Positions 29,355-38,944 of a DNA stretch of 64,000 nucleotides are shown here, one piece after another; the stretch's first letter is position 1, and each line of letters begins with the position of its first letter. Both the position numbers and the translations under genes were made by a program. Origin of the DNA: Caulochytrium protostelioides (taxonomy: Eukaryota > Chytridiomycota > Caulochytriomycetes > Caulochytriales > Caulochytriaceae); the NCBI GenBank assembly GCA_003615045.1, contig ML014190.1, forward strand, positions 1-64,000, read 5' to 3'. Under the pieces are notes generated by a model. The model was not told the origin of the DNA and searched no databases. It was given only the letters and a program-made list of their open reading frames with translations.

Positions 29355-32300
29355 ATGGAATCCGCTTCAGAAACCGTCCACCAGCCCAAGGCGGCCCAGG
29401 GCAACCAGCCGCAGGGCCAGCTCGCGGCGCTGATGAACCGTGCGCAGGCCGACCCGGGCGCCGCGCCGCTTGCCGGCAGCGGTCCCGGCGGTATCGTCTA
29501 CCACCCGAAGGACATCAATCGTTCGAGCAGCGCGCCACCGACGCAGGTCCAGATGCCGGACCCGAGCCGATCCTGGGGCGGGCTCTGGGGCGCGCCGCCG
29601 GGCCTCGGCGCCGGCCGCGGCGCCGGCGTGAAGGCGCACCCGGGCACGCCGGGCAGCGCGACGACTGCGGCGGCGCCGAGCCGCCTCCGGGACGCCGCGG
29701 GCGGCCACTCGCCGCCCTTCATGGGCGTTGGCGGCGCGAAGGCGGACGCGTACTTCGGCTACGACGACGCGACCAGCGCCGGCGGCCCCACAGCGACGTC
29801 GACGGCCGCGTCGACGCCGTGGGGCAACGAGATCCTCTCGCCCGTCGGCATGCGCGGGCATCCGCTGGACGCGAGCCCCGGCCGGTCCAAGAACCTCGTC
29901 GATCTGATCCAGGAGGATTTCCCGCGGACGCCGTCGCCGGTCTTTGGCCAGAACCAGCGCGGACCAACGGGCGGCCCGCCGGCCGCCGGCGGCGACGAGG
30001 CGAAGGGCAGCCTGATGGAAAACGCGAACGACGACGAGCGCTCGCGCATGACCGCGGTTTTGAACGCCGCGCTCGACTCGCGCGACGATCTGAACCACTC
30101 GCCGCCGCCGCGCTCCGCCTCGACGCCCCCGACGCACCCGTACTACCAGCGCATGCCGTCCCCGGGCGCCGTCAGCCGCTCGGGTCTCAATCCCGAGGAC
30201 GAGGCCGTCATGGGCTTCCGCCAGCTGAGCATCCACGAGGCCAACCAGCAGGCCGGCATGCCGCCGCATGCCGCCGCGAAGGGCACCAAGGATCTCAAGA
30301 TCGCCACCCAGTTCAGCCGCTACTACGACGGCCGTGGCGGCGGCGTACCGCCGCCCATGAGCGGCCACCCGGGGGCCCACGCCGGCTTCGGCCGCTTGGG
30401 CCCCGGCCCCGCCACCGCCGGCCCGGGCGGCGCGGCGCACTTCCGTGACTACGGTCACCCCGTGTACATGCCCCCCGGCGGCCACCCGGCGCACATGGGC
30501 GGCCCGCGCGACCCGTACGGCATGCCCCCCGCCGGCTACGGTATGGCGGCCCCCATGGACCCCTATGCCGACCTGCGCACCGAGCGCAGCCCGCGCCGCG
30601 GCGACCCGCGCGCCAGCCTGCCGCCGGTGGCCTACGACGAGTATGGCTACCCGCTGGCGCCGGCGCCCTATGGCGCGCCGCCGCCCCCGGGCAGCGGCCA
30701 CCCGGGCAGCGCCCATGGGCCCATGTACCGCCGCGACTATGTGCCGGCGTATGGCGATGCGTACGGCGACCCCCACGGCGGCTACGGTGGCCCCGTGATG
30801 TATAGCCCCGGCAGCGCGCAGCGCGGCACGGGCCCGCCGAGCCCGACCAACGGCGGGCACGGCATGACCAGCGCGCACCCCCACGGCGGCCACCCCCACC
30901 ACGGCGGCCACCCCCACCACGGCGGCCGCGGCGGCGGTGGCGGGAGCCCACCGCGGCTGCAGGCCGTGCCCGTGAGCCCGGGCGACGAGCGCGGGTATTA
31001 CCGGGGCCCGGCGACGGCCGGCGTCGACGGCTCGCAGGCGTTTGGGCACGGCAAGAAGCCCTTCAATGGTCCGAATCTGAAAATGAGCGGCGGTGGCATG
31101 GGCAACCGGTACAACCCGGGCTCAGCCGTCTCGTCGTCGTATCCGCAGAGTCCCGGCGGTGCGCGCGGCCGCGGCCACGGCCACGGCCACGGCCATGGCC
31201 ATGGCCACGGCCACGACTACGACCCGACGCACGGGATGCGGTCGCCGCTGCTGGAAGATTTCCGCTCAAACCAGGGCGGCAACAACGGCGGGATGGGCCA
31301 CAAGAGCAAGACGTTCGACCTGCGCGACATCCAGGGCCACGTGGTTGAGTTCAGCGGCGACCAGCACGGCTCGCGGTTTATCCAGCAGAAGCTGGAGACA
31401 GCCTCGAGCGACGACAAGCAGATGGTGTTTGAGGAGATCTTCCCGAACGCGCTGCAGCTGATGACAGACGTCTTTGGCAACTATGTCATCCAGAAGTTCT
31501 TTGAGCACGGCAACGCCATTCAGAAGCAGATCCTCGCCAAGCAGATGGAGGGCCACGTGCTCTCGCTGTCCCTGCAGATGTATGGCTGCCGTGTGATCCA
31601 GAAAGCTCTGGAGCACGTCTTTGTTGACCAGCAGGCCATTTTGGTGCGCGAGCTGGAGCAGGACGTGCTCAAGTGCGTGAAGGACCAGAACGGCAACCAC
31701 GTGATCCAGAAGGCGATCGAGCGCGTCCCGCCCGAACATATCCAGTTCATCATCGACGCCTTCCACGGGCAAGTGTTCGCGCTGGCGACGCACCCGTATG
31801 GCTGTCGCGTCATCCAGCGCATCTTTGAGCACTGTACGGACGTCTCCTCAGTCCGCAACCTCGTGAGCCAAGCCTCGGCCTCCCGCGACAGCACGGGCAA
31901 CAGCACCAGCAAGGCGGCGGTGAATGCGGCTTACGTGCCGCTGCTCGAGGAGCTCCACCGCTGCACGCTCGCACTGATCCAGGACCAGTATGGCAACTAT
32001 GTCATCCAGCACGTGCTGGAGCGCGGCAACCCCGCCGACAAGGCCATGATCGTGACGAAAGTCCACGGCCAGGTCTTGGCAATGTCGAAGCACAAGTTTG
32101 CCTCGAACGTCGTTGAGAAGTGTGTGGCGTTCGGGTCGCGCGAGGATCGCCAGCGCCTGATCGAAGAGGTCATCAACCCGTCGAAGACCGACGGCATCGT
32201 GCCGCTCAACATCATGATGAAGGACCAGTATGCCAACTACGTGATCCAGAAGATGCTTGACGTGGTCGACGGCGCCCAGCGCGAGATGCTGATCTCCAAA

Positions 32301-32681
32301 ATCCGCCCGCAGCTGCCGTCGCTCAAGAAGTATACGTACGGCAAGCACCTCATCTCGAAGGTCGAGAAGCTCGTGGCCGCGGGCTACGGCCCCCGCGAGA
32401 TGAGCGTCAGCGTCGGGTCTAGCGGGTGGGGCGTGCCGTCCCACGCGAGCGGGCCAACCTCGGCGCCGGTGCACATGAACGCCAACAGTGCCAGTCTGGC
32501 CGCCGCCATCAAGGAGAGCGGCCGCCACGCCAAAGACAACAAGGACAGCAAGGAGCAGGCGAAAGACAAGGACGCAGCGGCGGTGGCGTCGACGACCGCG
32601 GCGACGCCCACGGCCGCGGTGAGCGCGACGGCGAATGCGGAGACGCCCGAGAGGCCCTCCGAGTCGAAAGCGTCGTCCTGA
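29355..32681 (+). CDS. Pumilio/PUF-domain RNA-binding protein
   Basis: 1,108 residues from ATG at 29355; the in-frame upstream GTG at 29223 was not used. The N-terminal 650 residues are disordered, Gly/Pro/His/Tyr-rich with HGHGHG and GGHPHH repeats. Eight PUF repeats follow at about 656-1010. Their RNA-reading residues are SRFIQ, NYVIQ, CRVIQ, NHVIQ, CRVIQ, NYVIQ, SNVVE, NYVIQ, the same series as human PUM1. The predicted target is therefore the UGUANAUA element in 3' UTRs. An extra Ser/Thr/Ala loop of about 30 residues lies between repeats 5 and 6. PUF proteins repress or destabilise mRNAs in the cytoplasm by recruiting deadenylases. The C-terminal tail is charged and Ala/Thr-rich. Intronless. 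Confidence 0.96.
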   Translation: MESASETVHQPKAAQGNQPQGQLAALMNRAQADPGAAPLAGSGPGGIVYHPKDINRSSSAPPTQVQMPDPSRSWGGLWGAPPGLGAGRGAGVKAHPGTPGSATTAAAPSRLRDAAGGHSPPFMGVGGAKADAYFGYDDATSAGGPTATSTAASTPWGNEILSPVGMRGHPLDASPGRSKNLVDLIQEDFPRTPSPVFGQNQRGPTGGPPAAGGDEAKGSLMENANDDERSRMTAVLNAALDSRDDLNHSPPPRSASTPPTHPYYQRMPSPGAVSRSGLNPEDEAVMGFRQLSIHEANQQAGMPPHAAAKGTKDLKIATQFSRYYDGRGGGVPPPMSGHPGAHAGFGRLGPGPATAGPGGAAHFRDYGHPVYMPPGGHPAHMGGPRDPYGMPPAGYGMAAPMDPYADLRTERSPRRGDPRASLPPVAYDEYGYPLAPAPYGAPPPPGSGHPGSAHGPMYRRDYVPAYGDAYGDPHGGYGGPVMYSPGSAQRGTGPPSPTNGGHGMTSAHPHGGHPHHGGHPHHGGRGGGGGSPPRLQAVPVSPGDERGYYRGPATAGVDGSQAFGHGKKPFNGPNLKMSGGGMGNRYNPGSAVSSSYPQSPGGARGRGHGHGHGHGHGHGHDYDPTHGMRSPLLEDFRSNQGGNNGGMGHKSKTFDLRDIQGHVVEFSGDQHGSRFIQQKLETASSDDKQMVFEEIFPNALQLMTDVFGNYVIQKFFEHGNAIQKQILAKQMEGHVLSLSLQMYGCRVIQKALEHVFVDQQAILVRELEQDVLKCVKDQNGNHVIQKAIERVPPEHIQFIIDAFHGQVFALATHPYGCRVIQRIFEHCTDVSSVRNLVSQASASRDSTGNSTSKAAVNAAYVPLLEELHRCTLALIQDQYGNYVIQHVLERGNPADKAMIVTKVHGQVLAMSKHKFASNVVEKCVAFGSREDRQRLIEEVINPSKTDGIVPLNIMMKDQYANYVIQKMLDVVDGAQREMLISKIRPQLPSLKKYTYGKHLISKVEKLVAAGYGPREMSVSVGSSGWGVPSHASGPTSAPVHMNANSASLAAAIKESGRHAKDNKDSKEQAKDKDAAAVASTTAATPTAAVSATANAETPERPSESKASS
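31176..31216 (+). repeat. GGCCAC hexamer array coding for (GH)n
   Basis: Tandem GGCCAC/GGCCATs within the Pumilio N-terminal region encode an alternating Gly-His stretch ending at HDYD. Confidence 0.85.
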
Positions 32682-33481
32682 TCCCTCAGCTTCTCTTTCT
32701 GCTTGTTTCATTTTTTCTCTTTCCTCTTTGCTCGCTCCTCGATGTGTATAGCGAAGATGGCCCGTATGATGCGTGGCCCTGAGGAGCGCAAAGCCCGGGT
32801 CGATCATGCGATCAACCCACACCCTTCTTGAATCTATTCACCACCCAATTCGATGTGATGACTTTGTACTTATCTGTGAATGGCTCGATGCTTCCCGCCA
32901 TCCGTATATCGTGGCCTTCGTGACGGAACGCGAGCCGAGTCGGAGTTTCGTCTTGGTAGCGCCCCTGTTGATCGTCGGTCATGACCGGTCGTCGCAGTCC
33001 AAGGGCACCCCCACCGGAAAGGGGGTGAAGGAGCGGAGCTTCGACGGGCGGGGCACGCGACGATCGGCGAGATCAGGGATCGGCGGCCCACAGGCACACA
33101 CAGGCGCGCGTTCTGGAAAGAGCGCTCAGCGGCAGAAGCGGGAGCGGACTTACGGATACAATGATGAGACGCGACGGTTCAACACCCTGCTTCGTAGCGT
33201 CTTGAAGCCATGACACCTTCAAGACCGACGCATGCTCAATCCGATGTAAATCCGGTCGGATCCACGCTCGGCCCCCCTAAACTGCATGATAGCATGATGT
33301 TGGGCCGCTGCACCGCATTTTCACCACCGACAATCGAGACAACCCGTTCGTACCACCCCATTGCTTCATTCACTCAAACCTGCATTTTGTTGTCCTAACA
33401 CGGTGCCCACGATCGGACGATCGATTTCATTCACTACACACAGCCCTCCGGTGCTTCTCGCGGCTCCCCGTGGCGACCGGA
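32682..33481. other. intergenic region, no gene recognised
   Basis: 800 bp between the Pumilio stop and the next plus-strand gene. The first part is T-rich (likely 3' UTR). A short ORF at 32773-33213 lacks family features. Confidence 0.45.
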
Positions 33482-35161
33482 ATGGTCCGCACGTACGCAC
33501 ACAATGCCGTGCTTTCCGAATCGAGCGGCTTCTGGCAGGGCATGGGCTATGCCGCCACGGCCGCGGCTGCTGCGCCGCCCCCGGCCGCCGATGACCGCTT
33601 CGCCGCGCCGCGCGTCGGCATCGAGGCCCCCGTCACCCTGCCGCCGCTCCAGCTAAAGCACGCCCGGGCCGTGGCGGCGGCGGGGTCCACGGGTCTTCCG
33701 TGGTCCACGCCCCCGGTGCTCGGCGGCGCCGTCGGGACCGTCGACCGGGAAAGTCATGTCTCGCCGGCCGCCGAGCACGCCGCCCGCCAGGCCGCGAACC
33801 AGCGCTACCGCGCCGAGCTGCAGCAGCAGATCGATGAGCGCGCCGCGGCGCGCGCGGTCCGGCGCGCGGCCGAGGCGGCGGAGGACGCCGCGTGGTGTGC
33901 GACGCCCGTGGCCGCGGCGACCGCCGCCGCGTCGCGGTCGGCGAGCCCCGTCAACGCGCACGCGCCGAGCGCCAGCGGACCCGCTGCGGCGCCGGTGGCG
34001 CCGCTGCCCGCGCCCGCGGCGGCACCGGCAACGGCGGCGGCGGCCGGGACCGAGCCATCACATCCGATGGTGTCCGTCGAAGTCCAGACCAGCCCGCCGC
34101 TCAGCCAGATGCCGTCGGTCGACGCCAATCTCGCCGACGCCGCCTGCCACGTTCCCCAGGCCTGCGGCCCGCTCGGACAGAAAGCCAAAGCGGCCGCCAA
34201 AGCGGCAGAGGCCGCCAAAGCGAAGGCCGCGAAGCGTGCCGAGGGCCGCGGCGCCACAAAACCGGCGCCGCCGCCGTCCCAGTCGGCGCTGCGGGCGGCG
34301 GCGGCCAGAGCCCGGCGCGAGGCGGCCGATGAGGCGCGGCATGCCACGCTCGTCGCCCGCCACGGCGATCCGACCTCCCTCGGGATCGGTCTTCCTTTGC
34401 CCCGCCTGGGGATGGGGATGGGCGCACGAGGCGGCAGCGGCGGCAGCGGAGGCGGCGTACCGGTGCGGGCATCAAACGCGGTCCAAGAAGCCGCTCGAGA
34501 CATGCAGGCGCGTGTTGCGCGTCAGCGGATGGCCGCGAAGGTCGCGATTGATGCGAGCCGGCGGCAGCGTAGTGCGGCAGCGCCGCAGGCCGCGGAGACG
34601 GCCGCCGCAACGCCGTTAGCACCGATCCAGCGGCAACCTCCAAGGTCCGAATCGCGGCACACGCCGGCAGCGTCGCCGCCGCGACATGCGCTGCCGGCCG
34701 TGCGCTCGTCATCGCCTCCGCTACCGACACACCGGCCCAGGGCGGACGCCTCGCCGGTGCCCGCATCGCCGCCGCTGCCCGCGCATCGTCAGCGGCCGTC
34801 GTCGCCGCCGCTGCCCGCGCAGCAACACCGCGCGCCGTCCATGGAACCGCCGCCGTCTCCGCCGCTGCCGGCGCAGCGGCTCCGGTCGGCCGCGCCGCCA
34901 TCACCGCCGCTGCCGACGGCCGCGACGCGCATGCGGCAGCGTGGCCATGCTGACGACGGCATGGCGGCGAGCCCACGCCGCCCGGCGCGTCTCGCGCCGC
35001 TCGCGCCGCAATCGGGGGCGGTGCCGGCATCACTGCCGCCGTCCACCGTCGTCATGGATGCCACGTCCCCGGCGACCCAGGAAGCGCTGGCGCACCTGGC
35101 GCGGTTCACGGCGCTGCTGGCGACCGAGCGGTCGCGCCTCGTGGAGGAGATGGGGCGCTGA
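33482..35161 (+). CDS. Ala/Pro-rich protein with SPPLP repeats, unknown function
   Basis: 559 residues from ATG at 33482 (the in-frame GTG at 33470 was ignored). One charged helix at about 107-137 (RYRAELQQQIDERAAAR) resembles the short helices of CSPP1/CCDC66-type centrosomal and ciliary proteins, but that is a weak likeness. A second helix, ARDMQARVARQRMAAK, lies near 339-355. Between them is Ala/Lys-rich disordered sequence. From about 409 come five SPPLP-containing units followed by Arg, typical of SH3-binding proline stretches. A final amphipathic helix ends in LLATERSRLVEEMGR. There is no catalytic domain or membrane segment. A single AVEVQT-like site (VEVQTSP) near 200 may be an LC8-type motif. 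It converges with DHFR 96 bp downstream. Confidence 0.7.
   Translation: MVRTYAHNAVLSESSGFWQGMGYAATAAAAAPPPAADDRFAAPRVGIEAPVTLPPLQLKHARAVAAAGSTGLPWSTPPVLGGAVGTVDRESHVSPAAEHAARQAANQRYRAELQQQIDERAAARAVRRAAEAAEDAAWCATPVAAATAAASRSASPVNAHAPSASGPAAAPVAPLPAPAAAPATAAAAGTEPSHPMVSVEVQTSPPLSQMPSVDANLADAACHVPQACGPLGQKAKAAAKAAEAAKAKAAKRAEGRGATKPAPPPSQSALRAAAARARREAADEARHATLVARHGDPTSLGIGLPLPRLGMGMGARGGSGGSGGGVPVRASNAVQEAARDMQARVARQRMAAKVAIDASRRQRSAAAPQAAETAAATPLAPIQRQPPRSESRHTPAASPPRHALPAVRSSSPPLPTHRPRADASPVPASPPLPAHRQRPSSPPLPAQQHRAPSMEPPPSPPLPAQRLRSAAPPSPPLPTAATRMRQRGHADDGMAASPRRPARLAPLAPQSGAVPASLPPSTVVMDATSPATQEALAHLARFTALLATERSRLVEEMGR
34708..34925 (+). repeat. SPPLP proline-motif repeats (coding)
   Basis: Five units built on SPPLP with nearby Arg or His, irregularly spaced, in the C-terminal third of the preceding protein. 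Confidence 0.75.
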
Positions 35162-35257
35162 ATGCAGGGCCGTCGGCTTGGCCCGGAGCGGGGAGAAAGC
35201 CGGATCGTGCATTTTCCACAGCGCCGATCTCGAGTCGCGCGTGCCACTTGCGGTGGT

Positions 35258-36082
35258 TCACGCCGTCGTGGGCGGAGAGATCCGATGCCAACTCGTGAAG
35301 GCGAACGTGACAGCTTTGTGAGTCATTGTGGTCGGCGCGCCCGGATGGGGCAGCAACGCGGCGGCCGGAAAGACGGACGCGGCGGCGCCCTGCAGCTCGC
35401 CCGACGCGGCCGCGTGTTCAGACGAGGCCGCGTCCTGCGCAAAGCCGTTGGCGGCGAGGTCCGGAAAGAAGACGTCGCACGGGAACGTCTGCTCAATGGC
35501 GGTCACGAGCGCCGCGCGGCACTGCGGCTCCCGCAGCGACGCCGCATACAGCTGCGCGCCGCCGATGACAAACACGGCCGGCATGGGCGCGGCCGGGGGC
35601 GGCGGCGTCGCGGCGGATGGCGCGACCGGCAGCCACGGGTACCAGTCGCCCATGGCCGCGAGCATGGCGAACGCGCTGTCGAGGCCGCCCGCGCCGAGAA
35701 CGCCGTCCGGCAGGGCGGCGCGGGCCTCGGCGCTGCGCGAGACGACGACGTTGAGCCGCCCGGGCAACGGCCGGAACCGCGGCGGAATCGACTCCCACGT
35801 CTTGCGGCCCATAACCACGGCATTCTGCCGCGGCGGCGGGGGTTTGGGCGTCGACTCGGCCTCGGCTGCCGGCTCTGGGGCCGTCGCGTCTGAAGCGAAC
35901 GCCGCGTCGGACGCGACGGCGCCGTGGCCGGGACGCCACGCGGCGCGGGTCGCCGCGGCAAAGAAGGCCATGTCGGGCGGGAGGCGCCAGGGCATCGTGC
36001 CATGGCGGCCGATCCCGCGGGCGGCATCGTGGGCGACGATGAGCGCGAACGCCGGCGGCGTCGCGATCGCCCCCGGACACAT
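35258..36082 (-). CDS. DHFR: dihydrofolate reductase
   Basis: 274 residues from ATG at 36082, intronless. Landmarks in order: FALIVAHDAARGIGR (12-26), MPWRLPPDMAFF (30-41) with the catalytic acid at Asp37, NAVVMGRKTWESIP (87-100), the LPGRLNVVVSR block, VFVIGGAQLY, and the closing VTFAFTSWHR. It reduces dihydrofolate to tetrahydrofolate with NADPH, feeding thymidylate and purine synthesis. It is longer than usual (about 190) because of two low-complexity inserts: one of about 36 residues before NAVVMGRK and others around the PPPPAAP and GELQGAAAS segments. All active-site blocks are present, so I expect an active enzyme. A TATA box and a 28-bp minisatellite lie upstream. Confidence 0.95.
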   Translation of the reverse strand: MCPGAIATPPAFALIVAHDAARGIGRHGTMPWRLPPDMAFFAAATRAAWRPGHGAVASDAAFASDATAPEPAAEAESTPKPPPPRQNAVVMGRKTWESIPPRFRPLPGRLNVVVSRSAEARAALPDGVLGAGGLDSAFAMLAAMGDWYPWLPVAPSAATPPPPAAPMPAVFVIGGAQLYAASLREPQCRAALVTAIEQTFPCDVFFPDLAANGFAQDAASSEHAAASGELQGAAASVFPAAALLPHPGAPTTMTHKAVTFAFTSWHRISPPTTA

Positions 36083-36252
36083 CGCGGAGGCGTGTGGATC
36101 AGCGGAGGCGGCGTCCAGAGGCAGGATGGGCCGTCAAGACGCGCGGCTCGAGTCGGCACCAATCGCCGTGCGGAACGCCGGTGGTGAGGGCGACGGGGGG
36201 TGCCGGCCAAAAGGATCTCGCATGTCACTGAGATCGATAACACGATATAGCC

Positions 36253-36346
36253 AGCGGTGCGGCCAATCGCCAGGTATGCGAGCGGTGCGGCCAGTCGCCA
36301 GGTATGCGAGCGGTGCGGCCAATCGCCAGGTATGCGAGCGGTGCGG
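36253..36346 (+). repeat. 28-bp minisatellite upstream of DHFR
   Basis: Three full copies begin at 36253, 36281 and 36309 with a partial fourth copy to 36346. The unit begins AGCGGTGCGGCCAATCGCCA and ends GGTATGCG; copies differ at one base. It lies 171-264 bp before the DHFR ATG, between it and the TATA box, so it is probably in the transcript leader. Confidence 0.95.
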
Positions 36347-36372
36347 GTTTGGCCCACGTTTCTCGTGAGCGG

Positions 36373-36382
36373 CCTTTTATAT
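36373..36382 (-). promoter_or_regulatory. TATA box of DHFR
   Basis: ATATAAAAGG on the minus strand, about 290 bp before the DHFR ATG and just upstream of the 28-bp repeats. Confidence 0.5.
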
Positions 36383-36875
36383 GGAGGCGATGCTTGCGGC
36401 CTGAGCGTCGGGATGACCCCGCGGACGGGACAGGGGCTTGTCGCTCCCACCACGCTCGGGCGAGGGACGACGCAAATGAGCCCCCTTTTCCCTCGGCCCA
36501 CCCCAGGGGCTGAGTTCGCCCGTCGACGGCATTGTCCATGACCACGTCGCGATGCCGTCCATATCCGCCGCGTGACAGCGGTTTGACCTCATTCTTGTCC
36601 ATCTGATGTCTCGTTGTCTATAAAAAAAAGGGTCTTGATGGTCATGATACCAGGAAGCCGCCGTGCGATGGGGCGGATCGTAGCGTTGATTCACGATTGA
36701 TTCACGATGATGACCTCGCAGGTACCTCTGGCCAGCAGAGGGGCGACCCGCGAGGGTAGTGCATGCAACGACGTCGATCAACGTGATTGACGCCCAGGAG
36801 CCGAGAGCAGAGCGCCTCTTCTCTGTCCACGGCGCATCGGGGCCACGCGTGTGGGGATGGGGAGAGGCAGACGCC

Positions 36876-37275
36876 TTATGGGCACCAGGAGGAGGTGGCC
36901 GCCGACTCGGGCGCGAGGGCCGTGCGGACCGCGCAAGCGACGCCCTCGCCGTAGTATGCCATGTTCTTGAATGCCAAGACGCCAATGAAGCCAAAGATGG
37001 CCGCGGCAATCAGTTCTGGAGTGTGGTACATATCAGGGATCCAAGACAAGCAGACAACGGTGAGCGACGCCGATCGGTGTCTCAACAACCAGCAGTAACG
37101 CCGCGATGGCTGCGCCCCCGCCTGTGGCAGGTGGCCGACGCATGCGGCGATCATGCGGGGTTTGCTTACCAATGACGAGGCATTCGGTCTCGCCCATCAT
37201 ACTGAGGGCGGTGTGGACGTGGACGACATAGCGGATGCGCGCGGCCTTCTTGCGCAAGATGGTGACGACGTTCAT
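36876..37275 (-). CDS. small single-pass membrane protein, two exons
   Basis: Exon 1 is 37275-37170 and exon 2 is 37015-36876, with a 154-nt intron (donor GTAAGC, acceptor CAG), giving 81 residues. Exon 1 supplies a basic N-terminus (ILRKKAARIR) and HTALSMMGETECLV. Exon 2 gives a hydrophobic helix ELIAAAIFGFIGVLAFK followed by a short Ala/Ser-rich tail with two further Cys. The splice joins the frames exactly (ATT G|AA CTG). The hydrophobic span of about 20 residues suggests one membrane pass with basic residues on the cytosolic or matrix side. I do not recognise the family; small organelle or ER accessory subunits have this architecture. A TATATAAA box lies 250 bp upstream. Confidence 0.7.
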
Positions 37276-37522
37276 GATGGCGAATGAGGCGAAGGATGCG
37301 ACGGTGCGGACAGTGTTCGGAGTAACCGGTGTGATAGAACGGTAAAACGATCAAACAAGAGGCGGCGCAGGTAGGCGATGACGAGGCGGATGAGGCGGCA
37401 GAGACGGCGATCGACGGCCAGGCTGAGCGCTCTATCGCTTCATACGACCGCCGCCCGGTTATTCGCAAGCACCGCGGCGGCCATCCATAGCCTGCGGCTC
37501 TTGCTCGCCGTTTCCGCTTCCG

Positions 37523-37530
37523 TTTATATA
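37523..37530 (-). promoter_or_regulatory. TATA box of the small membrane protein
   Basis: TATATAAA on the minus strand about 250 bp upstream of the ATG at 37275. Confidence 0.45.
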
Positions 37531-38708
37531 CCACGGCCGAGCCGCGGTGCCCAAGGATCGCCCGTCCAGCGCCGCGCCGAGCGCCGCCGCGGCGGCCTCG
37601 AGGCCGGGCCGCGGGACGGTCCTTCGGCGTTCGCTGGCGCGCATGGCGGCGGCGGCGGCAGCGAGCCGTCACGGCGGGCGGTGGCGAGCTCAGCCGACGA
37701 CGGGCGTCGGCGAATCAAATTGCGGCGGCGGCATCGTGGGCATGGACGCCATGAGGCGGCGCGGCGATGCGAGAAGACGGAGAAATGCGGGTTCGCGGCG
37801 AGCGCCGCCCGTGCCCGCGTCCATGGGGATCAGCATACTGTACGGAGCGCGACGGCGTGGTGCTCGCCCTGCTGAACCCGAAGTGAAGCGGCACGTGGGC
37901 TTCGAGCGCCGGATGTCGACGCCGCCGTCGGGTGATGGCGCCTTCTGGGCATCAGCGGGCGCCGGCCAAACCATCTCGACCTCGGCGTTGCCGTGCCACG
38001 TCGACATGGCTTCAGCAGGGTAGAGCACGGCTTGGCCGCTGATCGTAGCATGGCTGCTGGCCTCTCATGGCGCTTGAACGAATGCCCATCGTCATTGACA
38101 TGGAGAGCAGAGCCGTGCAGACGACATTTCGGTGGGTGCCGCTGAGCTGATCCCGTCGAAGGCATGCCGCCTGAGACGCCCACATACAACCATGTCGTGA
38201 CCTTCTTTGCAGGTGACATGTGATTGCCACACGCATCGCATGTCGTTGTGACGCGCATGCGTGGCCGTCGCACGGTATCGATCAGAAATGCTTGCCGAAA
38301 GACTTGGTTTTACCGCCATTGGTCGTTGCTTGTGGGACGAGAGGCCTCGACTTTTTGATGGTTGGTCCACCGACCTCGAACGATCCTTCGCGCACGACGC
38401 GCGCTACGTGCCGAAGGTCTGCTGCCTTCGCCTGAAGGACAGGCGAGTCCCATCGTCAACCCATCGAGAGCGGCTCAGGTATCACCGACTCCATGGTCGT
38501 CGACTCCTCTGATGGCGGCAACGGCCGTGGACGCCGCCCGCGCCCAGGCGCACCGAGGTCCCGTGCCCTCCTTCGCGGCGCCGCTGGACCCATCGTGGGG
38601 GGCCAGCGTGACCACAATCCCTGCAGACCCTGTCGCCCCCTGCTGAAAAGGCGTTCATGTTGGCCGGGCTCGGCGTGCGCCTATTGGCCGGCTGCTCGGG
38701 CAAAACGG

Positions 38709-38715
38709 TATAAAG
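38709..38715 (+). promoter_or_regulatory. TATA box of malate synthase
   Basis: TATAAAG 236 bp upstream of the malate synthase ATG; similar spacing to the other TATA boxes seen here. Confidence 0.45.
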
Positions 38716-38944
38716 CGCGCGCGCTCCCCGCGGATCTCGCGAGATCGCAGCCGATCGGGTGGTCGGTGCGACACGAACGAGCCAATGCGGCGACGCTGTC
38801 TGGCCACATGATGAGGATCCACTGACGGATCTGCTTGCACCAACCCCTGTGTCTCACGCTGGCTCATCTCCAACTGATCCTCTATCTCTCACATCCTCTA
38901 TCTGTTGCTATTCCCATTCACACCCGTCATTGCGTACCACCATC

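Larger units (their letters stand above)
36083..36875. other. DHFR 5' region
   Basis: Holds a 28-bp tandem repeat and a TATA box, both listed separately. The rest, up to the stop of the small membrane protein gene on the same strand, shows no gene. Confidence 0.6.
37276..38944. other. divergent intergenic region
   Basis: 1.7 kb between the small membrane protein (minus) and malate synthase (plus). It holds a TATA box for each. A minus-strand ORF at 37690-38007 with a true ATG (105 codons) is present but resembles nothing known. The last 100 bp before malate synthase are CT-rich. Confidence 0.45.

Noticed and set aside
29367-31049. 560-codon minus-strand ORF opposite the Pumilio N-terminus
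   Set aside because: Shadow of a GC-rich coding strand; no family features, and the PUF gene on the plus strand is certain.
36253-36346. 28-bp direct repeats considered as a CRISPR array
   Set aside because: Copies are head to tail with no spacers and the genome is eukaryotic; it is a minisatellite.
37690-38007. 105-codon minus-strand ORF with a true ATG
   Set aside because: No recognisable domain, no splice partners and GC-rich context; kept only as a remark in the intergenic entry.
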